Source: Acidobacteriota bacterium (GTDB lineage Bacteria; Acidobacteriota; Terriglobia; Acidiferrales; UBA7541). Taken from it: DNA of 64,000 nt. Shown here piece after piece: positions 34,686 through 44,700 of this stretch. The DNA lies in NCBI GenBank assembly GCA_013289835.1, contig JABCZG010000020.1, positions 1 through 64,000 of the forward strand, in the 5' to 3' direction. Under the pieces are notes generated by a model. The model did no database searches, was not told the DNA's origin, and was given only the letters and a program-made list of their open reading frames with translations. Both the position numbers and the translations under genes were made by a program. Within the stretch, counting starts at the first letter, position 1, and every line of letters begins with the position of its first letter.

Positions 34686-35303
34686 ATGAAAGCAGTTCTA
34701 GTGGTTTTGATCGTTCTGGTGATCATCGCTCTGATGCTTGGCGGCTCGTTTGTGGGCCGCAGGAATCAGATGGCTATCAAGCGGGAAGCCGTGAACGCCG
34801 CATGGGCGCAGGTGGATGTCGTTCTGCAGCGCCGCGCGGATCTGATCCCCAATCTGGTGGAGACGGTAAAGGGTATTGCAGTGCAAGAACAGATTGTGTT
34901 CGGCGATATCGCCAAGGCGCGTTCCGCCCTCCTGGGCGCGCATTCTCCGGCAGAAAAAATCGCCGCGAACGGCCAATTGGATTCCGCGCTGGGACGCCTG
35001 CTGGTGGTCGTCGAGAATTATCCGCAGTTAAAATCCAACGAGAATTTCCTGCGCCTGCAAGATGAGCTGGCCGGAACGGAAAACCGCATCGCGGTCGAGC
35101 GGCGGCGCTACAACGAAGTCGTGCAAGATTACAACACGTATATCTCGCTGTTCCCGAATAGCCTGGTCGCCAGTTTTGGCGGCTTCACCCGCAACGATGC
35201 CTACTTCAAGACCGACGAAGGCGCGCGCCAGGCTCCCAAGGTGAATTTCGACTACGGCAAACCGGCCGCGCCGAGCACAGTGCCAGCGCCGGCGAAACCC
35301 TGA
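34686..35303 (+). CDS. LemA-family membrane protein
   Basis: ATG 34686 follows GAGG at 34677-34680. The 205-residue protein has one N-terminal transmembrane helix (VVLIVLVIIALMLGG) and the helical LemA domain: AVNAAWAQVDVVLQRRADLIPNLVETVKG, then SAEKIAANGQLDSALGRLLVVVENYPQLKSNENFLRLQDELAGTENRIAVERRRYNEVVQDYN, ending in a FPNSLVASFGGF loop that is characteristic of the family. LemA is frequently encoded with TPM/YgcG proteins; its molecular role is unknown. Closes the operon that starts at 33069. Confidence 0.93.
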   Translation: MKAVLVVLIVLVIIALMLGGSFVGRRNQMAIKREAVNAAWAQVDVVLQRRADLIPNLVETVKGIAVQEQIVFGDIAKARSALLGAHSPAEKIAANGQLDSALGRLLVVVENYPQLKSNENFLRLQDELAGTENRIAVERRRYNEVVQDYNTYISLFPNSLVASFGGFTRNDAYFKTDEGARQAPKVNFDYGKPAAPSTVPAPAKP

Positions 35304-35331
35304 TCGGCGTCAGTTTGTTGCGCGGCGGGCG

Positions 35332-36138
35332 TTAGTCGAACAGGTCCGGCTGCTCGCGCGTGATGCGATCCCACAGCGGCTGAAACTGGAACCAACCGGC
35401 CAGCGGCGATCCCACTTGCGAATAGGTGAGCTTCGCGGTTTCGTGCGCAATTTTGTGCGCCTGCCCGGCCGCCTCTGCCAGCAATTGCGCCTGGCATGAC
35501 CGGTCCATGGTGATGAACCACCACGTCGCTTCGTCCACCGTGCGCCCAACGGTGAGCAGGCCATGATTCCGCAGGATGGCCGCTTTTTTACCGCCCAGAG
35601 CCATCGCGATGCGGTCGCCTTCGGAGGTTTCCTCGACGACGCCGGAGTAATCCTCAAAAACGGCGTGATCGTCGTAAAACGCGCAGGCATCCTGCGTGAT
35701 GGGGTCGAGCAATCTTCCCAGCGAAGACCAGGCCTTGCCATTCAGTGAGTGCGCATGCGCAGCTGCGATCACGTCCGGCCGGGCTTTGTGGATGCGCGAG
35801 TGAATGGCAAACGCGGCCAGGTTCACTTCGCGATTCCCTTCCACAACTTGCCCGGCGTCATTCACGAGCACCAGGTCGGAGACACGGATCTGGCTGAAGT
35901 GCATACCGAACGGATTCACCCAAAAATGATCTAGCCGCTCGGGATCGCGTGCGGTGATGTGCCCGGCGACGCCTTCATCGAAGCCACATTTGGAAAAGAG
36001 ACGGAAGCTGGCGGCGAGGCGTTCCTTGCGATGACGCCGCTCCTCGGCAGGAGTGGCAAAGACGGGCGGACGAGGAACGCGATCGAGGATGCTTTTCTGC
36101 GGAGCGGCTTTTTCTTGCTGAACTTTTGCTTCAGGCAT
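35332..36138 (-). CDS. Class II aldolase/adducin-family protein
   Basis: ATG 36138 is preceded by GGAGG at 36044-36048 plus 100 (36144-36148), 5 nt away, giving 268 residues. It has the class II aldolase fold: FDEGVAGHITARDPE, HFWVNPFGMHFSQIRVSDLVLVN, the Zn-binding HAHS segment (VIAAAHAHSLNGKAWS), and a C-terminal NHGLLTVGRTVDEATWWFITMDRSCQAQLLAE. Such proteins include fuculose-phosphate aldolase-like and adducin-like members; a catalytic Glu after AGH is replaced, so sugar aldolase activity is uncertain. It is convergent with the lemA gene. Confidence 0.88.
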   Translation of the reverse strand: MPEAKVQQEKAAPQKSILDRVPRPPVFATPAEERRHRKERLAASFRLFSKCGFDEGVAGHITARDPERLDHFWVNPFGMHFSQIRVSDLVLVNDAGQVVEGNREVNLAAFAIHSRIHKARPDVIAAAHAHSLNGKAWSSLGRLLDPITQDACAFYDDHAVFEDYSGVVEETSEGDRIAMALGGKKAAILRNHGLLTVGRTVDEATWWFITMDRSCQAQLLAEAAGQAHKIAHETAKLTYSQVGSPLAGWFQFQPLWDRITREQPDLFD

Positions 36139-36291
36139 AAGAGCCTCCGTGCGGATAGGGGGCGACGTCAGGAATTGTGCCTTAGTGCAGAGGAATTGCA
36201 AAGTGCGAGCGCGGTCCCGGCCCGAGGAACGAGAGTACCGCGGCGTCGCAGGGGAAGTTGAATCCACCTTTCTCGAAAATTGAGTCCGCAC

Positions 36292-36326
36292 AAAAGAAAA
36301 GCGCCCCGAACAAGTCGGGACGCTTT
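36292..36326 (-). terminator. Terminator of the Skp/OmpH-like gene
   Basis: A 12-bp stem with one mismatch (left arm at 36298-36309, right arm at 36315-36326) is followed on the minus strand by TTTTCTTTTG. It lies about 40 nt after the Skp-like stop codon. Confidence 0.75.
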
Positions 36327-36362
36327 ACAAGAATCAAAAACCGACAGAAGAAATTTTGAATC

Positions 36363-37031
36363 TTACGGTTTCGTCGGCGTGGCGGCCGGAGGGTTCGCCG
36401 CCGGCTTTTGTGCCGCCGGCTTGGATGGAGCCGCGCCCGTCTTGACCGGGTAGTTCTGGTCGTAGAGGCGGATGATGTCCTGCGTCACGTCAATCTGGTT
36501 CGACGCATAGAGAATCGGAGTGTTCTGCGACGAGGAGTCCAGCACCAACGCGATACCGTTCTCGCGCGCGTAGCGGTCCAGCACATCAACCATTTTCCGC
36601 CCGATGCGGTCCACCACGTCGCCTTGCGCGGCGTTGACGTCATCCTGATATTCGGTCTGCTTGCGCTCGAGCTGTTGCGCTTGCCGCTGCCCCTGCGTGG
36701 TCAGGCGGGCAATTTCTTCCTGACTGCACTTGCCCTCGCAGGTCGCGAGCCGCTGCCGCAGATCATTGATCTGTTTGTTGAGGGCTTCGAGTTCCGTCTG
36801 GCGCGAGGCGAACTGCGATTGCAATTCCGCGGACGCCACCTTGCCCTCCGCCGTAGCCACGATGGCCTGGCGAATATTGATCACGCCTACTTTTCCGGAG
36901 TTCGTGGTCGAGGCCGCCGTGCTTGGTGCCTGCGCCCAGGTCGCCGTGCTCAGAACGCACGACGCAGCCAAGGCCGCCGTAAGAGTCAACATTTTGCGCG
37001 ACCGCAGTGCGGTCAACAGTCTGGAATTCAC
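36363..37031 (-). CDS. Skp/OmpH-family periplasmic chaperone
   Basis: The GTG start at 37031 has AAGGAG 6 nt upstream; the product is 222 residues. A signal peptide (MLTLTAALAASCVLSTATWAQA) precedes the OmpH domain: GKVGVINIRQAIVATAEGKVASAELQSQF, a coiled-coil hairpin (~60-130; RQTELEALNKQINDLRQRLATCEG), and GRKMVDVLDRYARENGIALVLDSS. Skp holds unfolded outer-membrane proteins for BamA, whose gene lies 4.7 kb upstream on the same strand. A Pro/Ala/Lys tail ends the protein. The giant YVTN lipoprotein gene lies between this gene and bamA, but this gene has its own promoter. Confidence 0.9.
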   Translation of the reverse strand: MNSRLLTALRSRKMLTLTAALAASCVLSTATWAQAPSTAASTTNSGKVGVINIRQAIVATAEGKVASAELQSQFASRQTELEALNKQINDLRQRLATCEGKCSQEEIARLTTQGQRQAQQLERKQTEYQDDVNAAQGDVVDRIGRKMVDVLDRYARENGIALVLDSSSQNTPILYASNQIDVTQDIIRLYDQNYPVKTGAAPSKPAAQKPAANPPAATPTKP

Positions 37032-37048
37032 TTTTTTCTCCTTGTGGT

Positions 37049-37077
37049 GGTTCGCCCCGATGAAACCGGGACAAACC
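37049..37077 (-). promoter_or_regulatory. Leader hairpin before the Skp-like gene
   Basis: In the minus-strand RNA GGTTTGTCCCG (37077-37067) pairs with CGGGGCGAACC (37059-37049) using two G-U pairs. It ends five nt before the ribosome-binding site, so it could affect translation. Confidence 0.4.
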
Positions 37078-37153
37078 GGCGCCAAGTCAGCTTGGCTCTG
37101 TCGAAACTGCTTCCGCTCCCCGGCGGGTTCTGCGGGCGTTCAACAAACTCGAA

Positions 37154-37183
37154 AGTATAACCGACGCGCTTTCTATCCCGCAA
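37154..37183 (-). promoter_or_regulatory. Candidate promoter of the Skp-like gene
   Basis: Minus-strand TTGCGG (37183-37178), an 18-nt spacer and TATACT (37159-37154) precede the gene by about 120 nt. The -10 is good, the -35 weak. The remainder of 37032-37317 shows no gene. Confidence 0.45.
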
Positions 37184-37317
37184 TCCCAAAGCGCGATTTC
37201 ACCTGCGTGCATTTTTCACTCACGGCATCCTAATGCACGTTCGCTACTTCGATCCGAAACTGCTCTTGCTGCTCGGCCTAGCGGCCGTTCGGGCAGCCTT
37301 CCCGGCGCGCTCTCCGT

Positions 37318-40300
37318 CTAGTTCGGCATCTGGAACAAGAAGATACGATTGTTCGCTTGATCCACGATCACCGCCAGGTTCGTGAACTGGTCAATGGCCA
37401 CGCCAAACTGTGGAGAACCCGGAAGACCCAACGTTTGCCGCGTCCGGAACGGATTCGAGATGGTATCCACGATCGAGATCGTGTTGCTCACCGAATTGGA
37501 AGTGAGAATCGCGCCAGTCTGCAGATTCAACGCCAGTGACGTGGGATTGATGCCCACGCTGGTGATGGGAGCAGTCCCGTTGTCCGGATTAAAAGAGGCA
37601 ATCACGTTGCCGCCGCTGGAATTGGCATAAAACAGCGCCGGCACTACCGTTGGATCGTAAACCACGTCGGTCGGCGCCGCAGTAATGCTGCCGACGGTGC
37701 CCGTGGTGCTCTTGATCGGCGTAGCCGCGCCAATGTCCACCGAATCCAGCGCGCCTTGCGGTGCGGCACCGCTCTGAAGTTCCAAGGCGGTCACCACGGC
37801 CAGGCCCATGTTGTTGGTGCCGCGGTCCGGATCAATGGCAACCGCAATCGGCGACTGGTCGACGGCAATCGAAATCCCCGTGAGGCTCGTAGGCGGTGTT
37901 GTGCCGAAGAGCGGGGAGAGATCAATCTCCGTGACGGTGTTGGACCCGGTATTGGTAACGATGGCAGCGGCCGTGGAATCGTTGATGGCCACGCCGGTCG
38001 GATTCGTCCCAATTCCCTGGCTGCTGGTAATGTCGGGGACCGCTTCAGCGCCGGTCAGCAAATTCACGACCGAGACGCTGCTGCTGCCATTGTTGGCAAC
38101 TACGGCCATTCCCAAATGCTGGCTGATGGCGACTCCCATTGGCGTGGTACCAACAGCAATGGTGTTTTTCACCGCGCCAAACGTCGCGCTTCCCGGATTG
38201 ATGTCGATGACCGTGATGCTATTGCATCCGCTCAAACTCACCACCGCGACCGGCGAAAAGGGCCCGTTCGCCAATTGATCGGCAATTGCCACCGAGCTCG
38301 GTTGCGGATTCGTGACGCCAGGGCAAATCTGCGACACGTCTATGGCCTGAAGCACCATCAAGTCGGTGGCATTGGATTGCACGCCACTGCTGATGACATC
38401 CACGGCATAGCGGTGCGGAAACGCCAGGAAAGACGCTGGAATTGTCACCGTCATTTGCCGACTGCTCACGACTTGTACGTCTCCCGCCGGAATGGAAGTC
38501 CCATCGAGACGCACCTGCGCGCCGGCGGCGAATCCCGAACCGTAGATTTGCACACCCGCGAGATCGCAGGACGAAGCAGGCGCTGGAGGCGTTGGGATGC
38601 ACGTGAGCGCCCCCTGCGGAAGGATCGCGTTCGGAATGCCTCCAATAATTCCTGGTCCAGGAGTTGCGCTGGGAACAACGAGCTCGGTAATCTGAGCGGT
38701 CTTGAGGGTATTTGCCGCGCTTGGCCCAAGATTGATGACGTCGATTGTGCCGCTCCCGGACATGACCACGAACGCCTGGTTCGTCGCCGGATCAACCGTG
38801 AGCCCGCCAAAGAGATTCAGGGAACCACTGCTTCCCCCACTAAACTGCACAGTAATGGTGGCCGTGCCCGAACCGGTCAGAGTGATCTGACTTGGAATGA
38901 TCGGGTTGATCTGACAAGCGGCGGCACTCTGGCAGGCAAACGCATAGCGCTTTAGCGACACAGGGTCGGACACGGAAACTTGGTTCTGTTGCGGATTGTA
39001 AGAAACCAGCGCGTTCGAGTACGGCTGCCAGGCCACGTCTGCCGTGCCCAGAAGTTCCGCGGAATTCAAGCAAGGAGTAGGAGCCACGACGTAAAAAGTG
39101 CAATCCGCGTTGAAGAAAATCGAGTTGACGGACTGATCCAGAGAATTCAGCAAGTTGATCTGCGGCCCGTTCTGACCGGTCGCATTGGCATCGGCAATCG
39201 CGGCCATCCTTGTGATAGGATTGACGGCAATGCCTTGCGACGTTTGAGAGATTCCAAACACCAAGTTCGGGCTGCTGAAGAACACCGTGCCGCCGGTGCC
39301 CGTGTCATTGGTTGTGGAGGTTATGGAATACGTAAACTGCGTCGAACTCAGAACGGCGTTTACGGGAAAAGCCCCGTTGAATTCATTGCTAACTGAATTC
39401 GTGGCCGCGGATTTGACACCGCTAATCAGCACGGTACCGGGGGCCCCGGGATTCAAGTTGTGCGCGCTGCTGGTTGTCACCGTCACGATTCCTGACACCA
39501 GCGACACCGCGGTGATTCCCACCGAGGCCGATGGTTTCGTCACATCGATTCCAAGTACGGCTCCCGACCCTCCAGGAGTAACAAACGCCAAATGCCCATG
39601 CGGCGCCATGGCGATCTGCGGATACGTGCCAGTGTTCAATGAGACCTGCGCAAACAGGCACTGACCAACTTTCGTGGATGCTGGATTGACGGTGTGGTCC
39701 AGCGCACAGCCGTACGGGTTGGTCCCTGAGTTTGGATTTGCATTCACAATCAAGCCGATATTCGCGAGGTTGGTGGTCGAAGGATTGGAATAGGCCACCA
39801 GCGCAAGGTTTGTATCGGGGTCCAAGCCAATGGCATACGGCGTGGTCGTAGTGTTCAGCGCAGTGATCGCGTTCGCCAGTGAAATGTTGAATGGCGTCCC
39901 GGGCGCCTGCAGTGGCGCGCCAGGAATCGGCAGAACCGATACACTCTGATCTCCATAGTTCACCACGGCCACTGTATGATTCGCGCGATTCACCGAAACG
40001 CCCGTGGGCGCGTTAATGGTTACCCCGGGCGTCGTTGCACTCGTGATCGGTGCACCCAGCGGCGTCAACGTTCCGGTGCCGATGGTAAAAAACTGGATGG
40101 CGTTCGAACCCGTCTCGGCTACCACCACCACACCGAGCGTCGGATCAATATCGATCGCGCTGGGATTTGTTCCGGCAGTTACGGAGCCTACCACCGCTGG
40201 CGGATTGGCCGAATAACCGGGGAACACCGCGAGATTGGTCACCGAGGGGTTGTCCGGCACCGGAAGCGGCGGTGTGGTTCGTGACAGGGAAAGCTGGTAA

Positions 40301-41667
40301 AGCCCTGGGTTCCCCGAATTGAGGCCCGCGCTGGGAAAAGCAGCATTGAACTGGCGTGGACCGGATATCGCCGTCGAGTCGGCCGGCACCGAATTGCCCG
40401 CGAATAATAGATTCGCAAGCTGGCCGTTTAGCCCAAAGTAACCGCCATCTACCGACAGCTTGATTTCATTGTTCAGGGTCCCTTGTACAACATCGTCCGG
40501 GACCGAAGCTACCGTGGTAGGCCGCACCGGCAACACGGTGAACGCGTATGAGCCCGTCGCCGAAGTCGTCACCGGCTGCGCGGGATCGCTGACGGAGACT
40601 GTGTAGGTATCTGCGATCGAAAGGTTCCCGGCATTCAGCCGGATGCGCGCCCCTGTGGACGCAGGATTCGTTACCGTCGTGTTGGGAATCGGAAACAATA
40701 CTTTGACTTGACTGGATAACGATGTGAGCGTGGTCGGCGCACCGCCCTTTGTGCCCGTCAGCGTGATGATGGATGCAGACGAAATATTCGGAGCAGCAAG
40801 GTAGATATCCCACAGGGTACCGCCCTGGGGAGCGATCGTCGGCGAAATCCCACTGAACGTAATCGGGCCGCCGGCAATGATGGTGATCGTGCCAAGAGCA
40901 AAGCGCGTGGTGTCTGCAACCGAAGTAGCCACCACGGTAACGTTCGCGGGCGTGCTGGTAACCGTCGTGCTTGTGGGGACGACCGCCGGCGCCGTGTAAA
41001 GTCCATTCGCATCGATCGAGCCGCAGCCGGTGGCATTGCCCGACACGGTGCAAGTGGGCAACTGCGGATAGGTAGTAGTCGTGGTGCCAGTAGTTGTCGG
41101 TACGGACTGCGTCACCAGCCAGGTTACGCCCTTGCTTTGGAGGTCGTTCGTCAACTGCACTGCAAACTGCTGTTGCTCTTTAACCGGCACAGTGGCGGTT
41201 TGTGGACCGATACCTACGGCGATGCCCGAATCGAGGGTGATCACACATGTCCCTGTCTTGCTGGTATTTTGCACCGAGGTAGCGGTGATCGTGACCTGGA
41301 GATTGGGAAACGTGGTCGGATCAGGAACTTTGTTGGGCGCCGTGAATGTCACGGTGGTAGCGGTGGAGTTCGCGGGTATGTTCCCGGTGTCCGAAGTGCA
41401 AGCCGCCGCCGCGGAGGTCTTGCTCGTTGTTCCCGTGATCGTGGTGGTCGTGTAGGTGCATTTCCAAGTGACATTCAAGTTCGTCGCGCCGCTCACCGTC
41501 GCTGTCAGCGTAAGCGATTGACTGACGATGACCGTAGCCGTCGTCTGGCTTAGCGACACGCTAACCACGTTCGCGCTGCCGCTGCTGCAGCCGTTCAGCC
41601 AAAGGAGGCCCGCGGCGGCGAGGCAGAAGCCGGCAAGTTTGATTTTCCTCCGCAAATTCTTTCCCAC
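37318..41667 (-). CDS. Giant YVTN beta-propeller lipoprotein with Ig-like and IPT domains
   Basis: With GTG 41667 as start the product is 1449 residues and begins MGKNLRRKIKLAGFCLAAAG then LLWLNGC, a lipobox with C27 as the lipidated residue. Earlier in-frame starts back to 41958 would overlap bamA. N-terminal ~350 residues: two bacterial Ig-like domains (VSVSLSQTTATVIVSQSLTLTATVSG, TATVPVKEQQQFAVQL). Then TIG-like segments, and YVTN/SMP-30-like propeller repeats (VVVVAETGSNAIQFFTIG, VAVVNYGDQSVSVLPI, VVANNGSSSVSVVNLLTG, IVTNTGSNTVTEIDL), with an IPT/TIG domain (GVQIYGSGFAAGAQVRLDG) between two propeller halves. Likely an outer-membrane surface protein; role unknown. Confidence 0.8.
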   Translation of the reverse strand: MGKNLRRKIKLAGFCLAAAGLLWLNGCSSGSANVVSVSLSQTTATVIVSQSLTLTATVSGATNLNVTWKCTYTTTTITGTTSKTSAAAACTSDTGNIPANSTATTVTFTAPNKVPDPTTFPNLQVTITATSVQNTSKTGTCVITLDSGIAVGIGPQTATVPVKEQQQFAVQLTNDLQSKGVTWLVTQSVPTTTGTTTTTYPQLPTCTVSGNATGCGSIDANGLYTAPAVVPTSTTVTSTPANVTVVATSVADTTRFALGTITIIAGGPITFSGISPTIAPQGGTLWDIYLAAPNISSASIITLTGTKGGAPTTLTSLSSQVKVLFPIPNTTVTNPASTGARIRLNAGNLSIADTYTVSVSDPAQPVTTSATGSYAFTVLPVRPTTVASVPDDVVQGTLNNEIKLSVDGGYFGLNGQLANLLFAGNSVPADSTAISGPRQFNAAFPSAGLNSGNPGLYQLSLSRTTPPLPVPDNPSVTNLAVFPGYSANPPAVVGSVTAGTNPSAIDIDPTLGVVVVAETGSNAIQFFTIGTGTLTPLGAPITSATTPGVTINAPTGVSVNRANHTVAVVNYGDQSVSVLPIPGAPLQAPGTPFNISLANAITALNTTTTPYAIGLDPDTNLALVAYSNPSTTNLANIGLIVNANPNSGTNPYGCALDHTVNPASTKVGQCLFAQVSLNTGTYPQIAMAPHGHLAFVTPGGSGAVLGIDVTKPSASVGITAVSLVSGIVTVTTSSAHNLNPGAPGTVLISGVKSAATNSVSNEFNGAFPVNAVLSSTQFTYSITSTTNDTGTGGTVFFSSPNLVFGISQTSQGIAVNPITRMAAIADANATGQNGPQINLLNSLDQSVNSIFFNADCTFYVVAPTPCLNSAELLGTADVAWQPYSNALVSYNPQQNQVSVSDPVSLKRYAFACQSAAACQINPIIPSQITLTGSGTATITVQFSGGSSGSLNLFGGLTVDPATNQAFVVMSGSGTIDVINLGPSAANTLKTAQITELVVPSATPGPGIIGGIPNAILPQGALTCIPTPPAPASSCDLAGVQIYGSGFAAGAQVRLDGTSIPAGDVQVVSSRQMTVTIPASFLAFPHRYAVDVISSGVQSNATDLMVLQAIDVSQICPGVTNPQPSSVAIADQLANGPFSPVAVVSLSGCNSITVIDINPGSATFGAVKNTIAVGTTPMGVAISQHLGMAVVANNGSSSVSVVNLLTGAEAVPDITSSQGIGTNPTGVAINDSTAAAIVTNTGSNTVTEIDLSPLFGTTPPTSLTGISIAVDQSPIAVAIDPDRGTNNMGLAVVTALELQSGAAPQGALDSVDIGAATPIKSTTGTVGSITAAPTDVVYDPTVVPALFYANSSGGNVIASFNPDNGTAPITSVGINPTSLALNLQTGAILTSNSVSNTISIVDTISNPFRTRQTLGLPGSPQFGVAIDQFTNLAVIVDQANNRIFLFQMPN

Positions 41668-41780
41668 GATTTCCCCCACGCTAGCGCGCTCCGCGGATTG
41701 CCCGCGAGCGCTTACGTTATAATTTTTCACAAATTCCTTTGTGCCGGTATCCGGCGGCTGTTTCCCACGCATCGCGCCCA

Positions 41781-44700
41781 TCAGAAGGTCCGGCTGACCG
41801 TGAACCGAAAAGTGGTATTCGGCTCGAAATAGTTCAATCGCCCCGGATTGTTCTGCACGAATGTAAGTTGAGGAGCAATTTCCAGATTGTATACGCTGGA
41901 TTCGAGCGGTTTCACGGGGTTCAAAAGGCAACCGGGCCCACCGCCAAACTGCGAACACAGACTCTGAATCTCCGTCAGCTCGATGTACGGCTGCTTGGCG
42001 ATGATTTGCTCATGCAACCGGTGCACGTTGTACGCATAGTAGATCCGGAAGGGCGCCTGAATGATCGGAAGTTGCACAACGAACTCAATTCCCGTGGAAG
42101 CGCGCACTCGGAAGTTGGTTCCCGGCGCGATGGCCAGCTGTTGCGTCAGTCCCGCGTCTTTTACCGCATTGGGAAATTGCCCGCCGTCCGCGGGATTAAT
42201 CAGGCTCTGAAACCCCGAGGAATTGAGCTGCAGCGCGCTCCGGCGGAGAACTCCATCCGTACCCACGTCCGCAAACAATCCCGCCGTGACGGGACCGACG
42301 ATGGGAATCCGGTATTCGAAATTGCCATAGCTCTGCAAGTCGCCGCCCGGCAAAGTCGCCACATAGGACAACACCGGCACGGTAAACGACCTTAGAGCTC
42401 CGCCTGCCATAGGATCGGGATACGAAACCTGTTGGGCGGTGGCCTCCGGAATGAACGTGACCGGCGAGATGGACCGGATATCGAAGCCGCGCAGATCGTT
42501 CTCTCCCCCCATATACAACCGGCTGAAGGGCGGAACTTCATGGCCCGCGTAACCGGTGGTTTCCGCGATGTTAAAGTGAACACCCACAACGTTGCGGCGC
42601 TTGCGGACCGGGTGGAAGTACTTCACGTCAAAAACATTGGTAATGGTATCCACGTTTCCGCCCAGCCCGGATAGGGCCGCCGAATAGAAGAAGCTCTTGC
42701 CGCGCGTCTCGTTGACCGGATTGTCGATCGTGCTGTAGCTGATGGACGGCGTAATGGTGCTGGAAACGATGCCGTCCAGCGCGCTGGGGCCCGTGAGGCT
42801 TCGAAATTGCAACGATTCGAATAGCAGGCTGGACGCCGCGTTAAAAGCCGTAATGTTGGTTCGGGTCAACCCATAGGTCAGACTCACGCGCGCAAAAGAC
42901 AATTTGCGGATTGGCCGGCTGGCAAAAATCGTAAAGCCGTCGCTGTTCTGCGTATAGTTCTGCACGAACTGCGGATTGATGCTCACCGATTGCTGCAAGA
43001 GGATCGCTTCCTGCTGTGCCTGGTCGAACTTGTAACGGCTCGAGAAAATCGTGAAGCCTGACGAAATGGGTCTGTCGAACAGATAGGGCTCGGTGAATCC
43101 GAAGCTCAACGTGCGCGACAAATCGCCAAACTGCGCCGATAGCGTCAGCCTCTCGCCTAATCCCAGGAAGTTGTTGGTCTGGTAGGTGAGCCCGATGAAG
43201 CTGCCCGCCAGTCCGCTCACGCCGCCCTGCAAACCGATGGACTGTTTTCCTTTTTCCTTCAGCTTCAGCGTAATGTCGACCGTGCCGTCCTTGGGGTTTT
43301 TCTTCAGCTCGGCGGCCTTGTCCGCTTCAATCTTGTCAAAATAATCGAGCTGGTTGAGGCGCAGGATGCTCAGCTCCCACAATCGTTTATTAAAGAGCTG
43401 GCCTTCATCGATGAGCAGTTCGCGCCGGATAACCTTGTCGCGCGTGGTGGTGTTCCCGCTGAAATCAATGCGCCTCACGTAGTATTGCTTCTGCTCGTCG
43501 AACTTCAGCGTCATGTTAATGACTTTTTTTTCGTCGTCTACATCCGTATCCGGCTCCGGCGTGAAGTCAATGAAACCGAATTCGCCGTAGGCCTTCCCGT
43601 AATTCTCCAGGGCCTTGCGCACTTTTTCCGTCGAAAAAATGTCGCCCTGCTTTAGCGGAAAATAATTCTTCAGGGCATCGACCTTCAACGTCAGCGCCTT
43701 GTCCGGATCGGCGCTCACGATTTTCAACGTCCCCATCCGGTAGCGGTCGCCCTCTTCAATGGGAATGGTGATGTTGACGGCCTTGCCGTGGCTGCGTCCC
43801 GTGAGCGGGATTCCCAGCTTATACCCTTCCGTATCCACGTTTTCGAGGACGGGATCGCCCACCGACACCTTGAAATATCCGTTGTCCCGATACAGCCCGC
43901 GAACGCCGACTTCCAGGTCCTCGTTCAATTTCTCACGGTCGTAGGTCTTTGTCAGTACGCTGATCTCCATGAAATATAAGGGAATGGCATACGGCCGGTC
44001 GTGGCGCATGGCGCGGATCAGCTTCCGGTCGCTGAACGCGTGGTTCCCGGTGAACTTGATCCGGCCGACTTTTACCTTCGGCCCTTCGTCAATTTTGAAA
44101 ACGAGAATCACCGCATTGCTCGATGCAATGCGTTCGTATTGCGGGGTCACTTTCGCGAACTGCCGGCCATGCTCACCGAGTAGTTCCTTCAAGACCACTT
44201 CGGCTTTCTTGATCTTCGTCGGATCAAACTGGCTCTCTACCGACAACCCGACCTTGCGTTCCTTAAAGCGATCGAGAATGTCCGATTCGGAAACAGAATG
44301 AATGCCGTCGTAGCGGATGCGCCGAATTTGCGGGCGCTCTTTGACCTCGAAGATGATGATCTTGCCGTTCGGACGCTTCGGTGAATCCTCGACGCGCAGC
44401 TTCACGTCCTCGAAGAATTGCGTGTTCCATAGCGCCTGAAAATCGCGCCGCAGGGTTTCCTCATTGTACGTATCGCCGTCGCGGCTGAAGATGCGGGCCC
44501 TCAGAGTGTCGCTGCGCACCCGGCGATTGCCGGTAAAGTCGATGCGGTCAATCACGTACTGTTGCTGCGCAGCTTGCTGGTCGGCAGCAGAATGATCCTC
44601 GAGGACTTCTTTGCCGCTGACTAAATCGACCGAAGCGGAGAAGAGATAGGCCCGCGATTTTGAATTTGAATCGGAAGTCGATTGCGGATCTTGCGGCCGG

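Noticed and set aside
37200..37317. Short plus-strand frame starting ATG at about 37232
   Set aside because: No ribosome-binding site, runs into the lipoprotein gene antisense; no family features.
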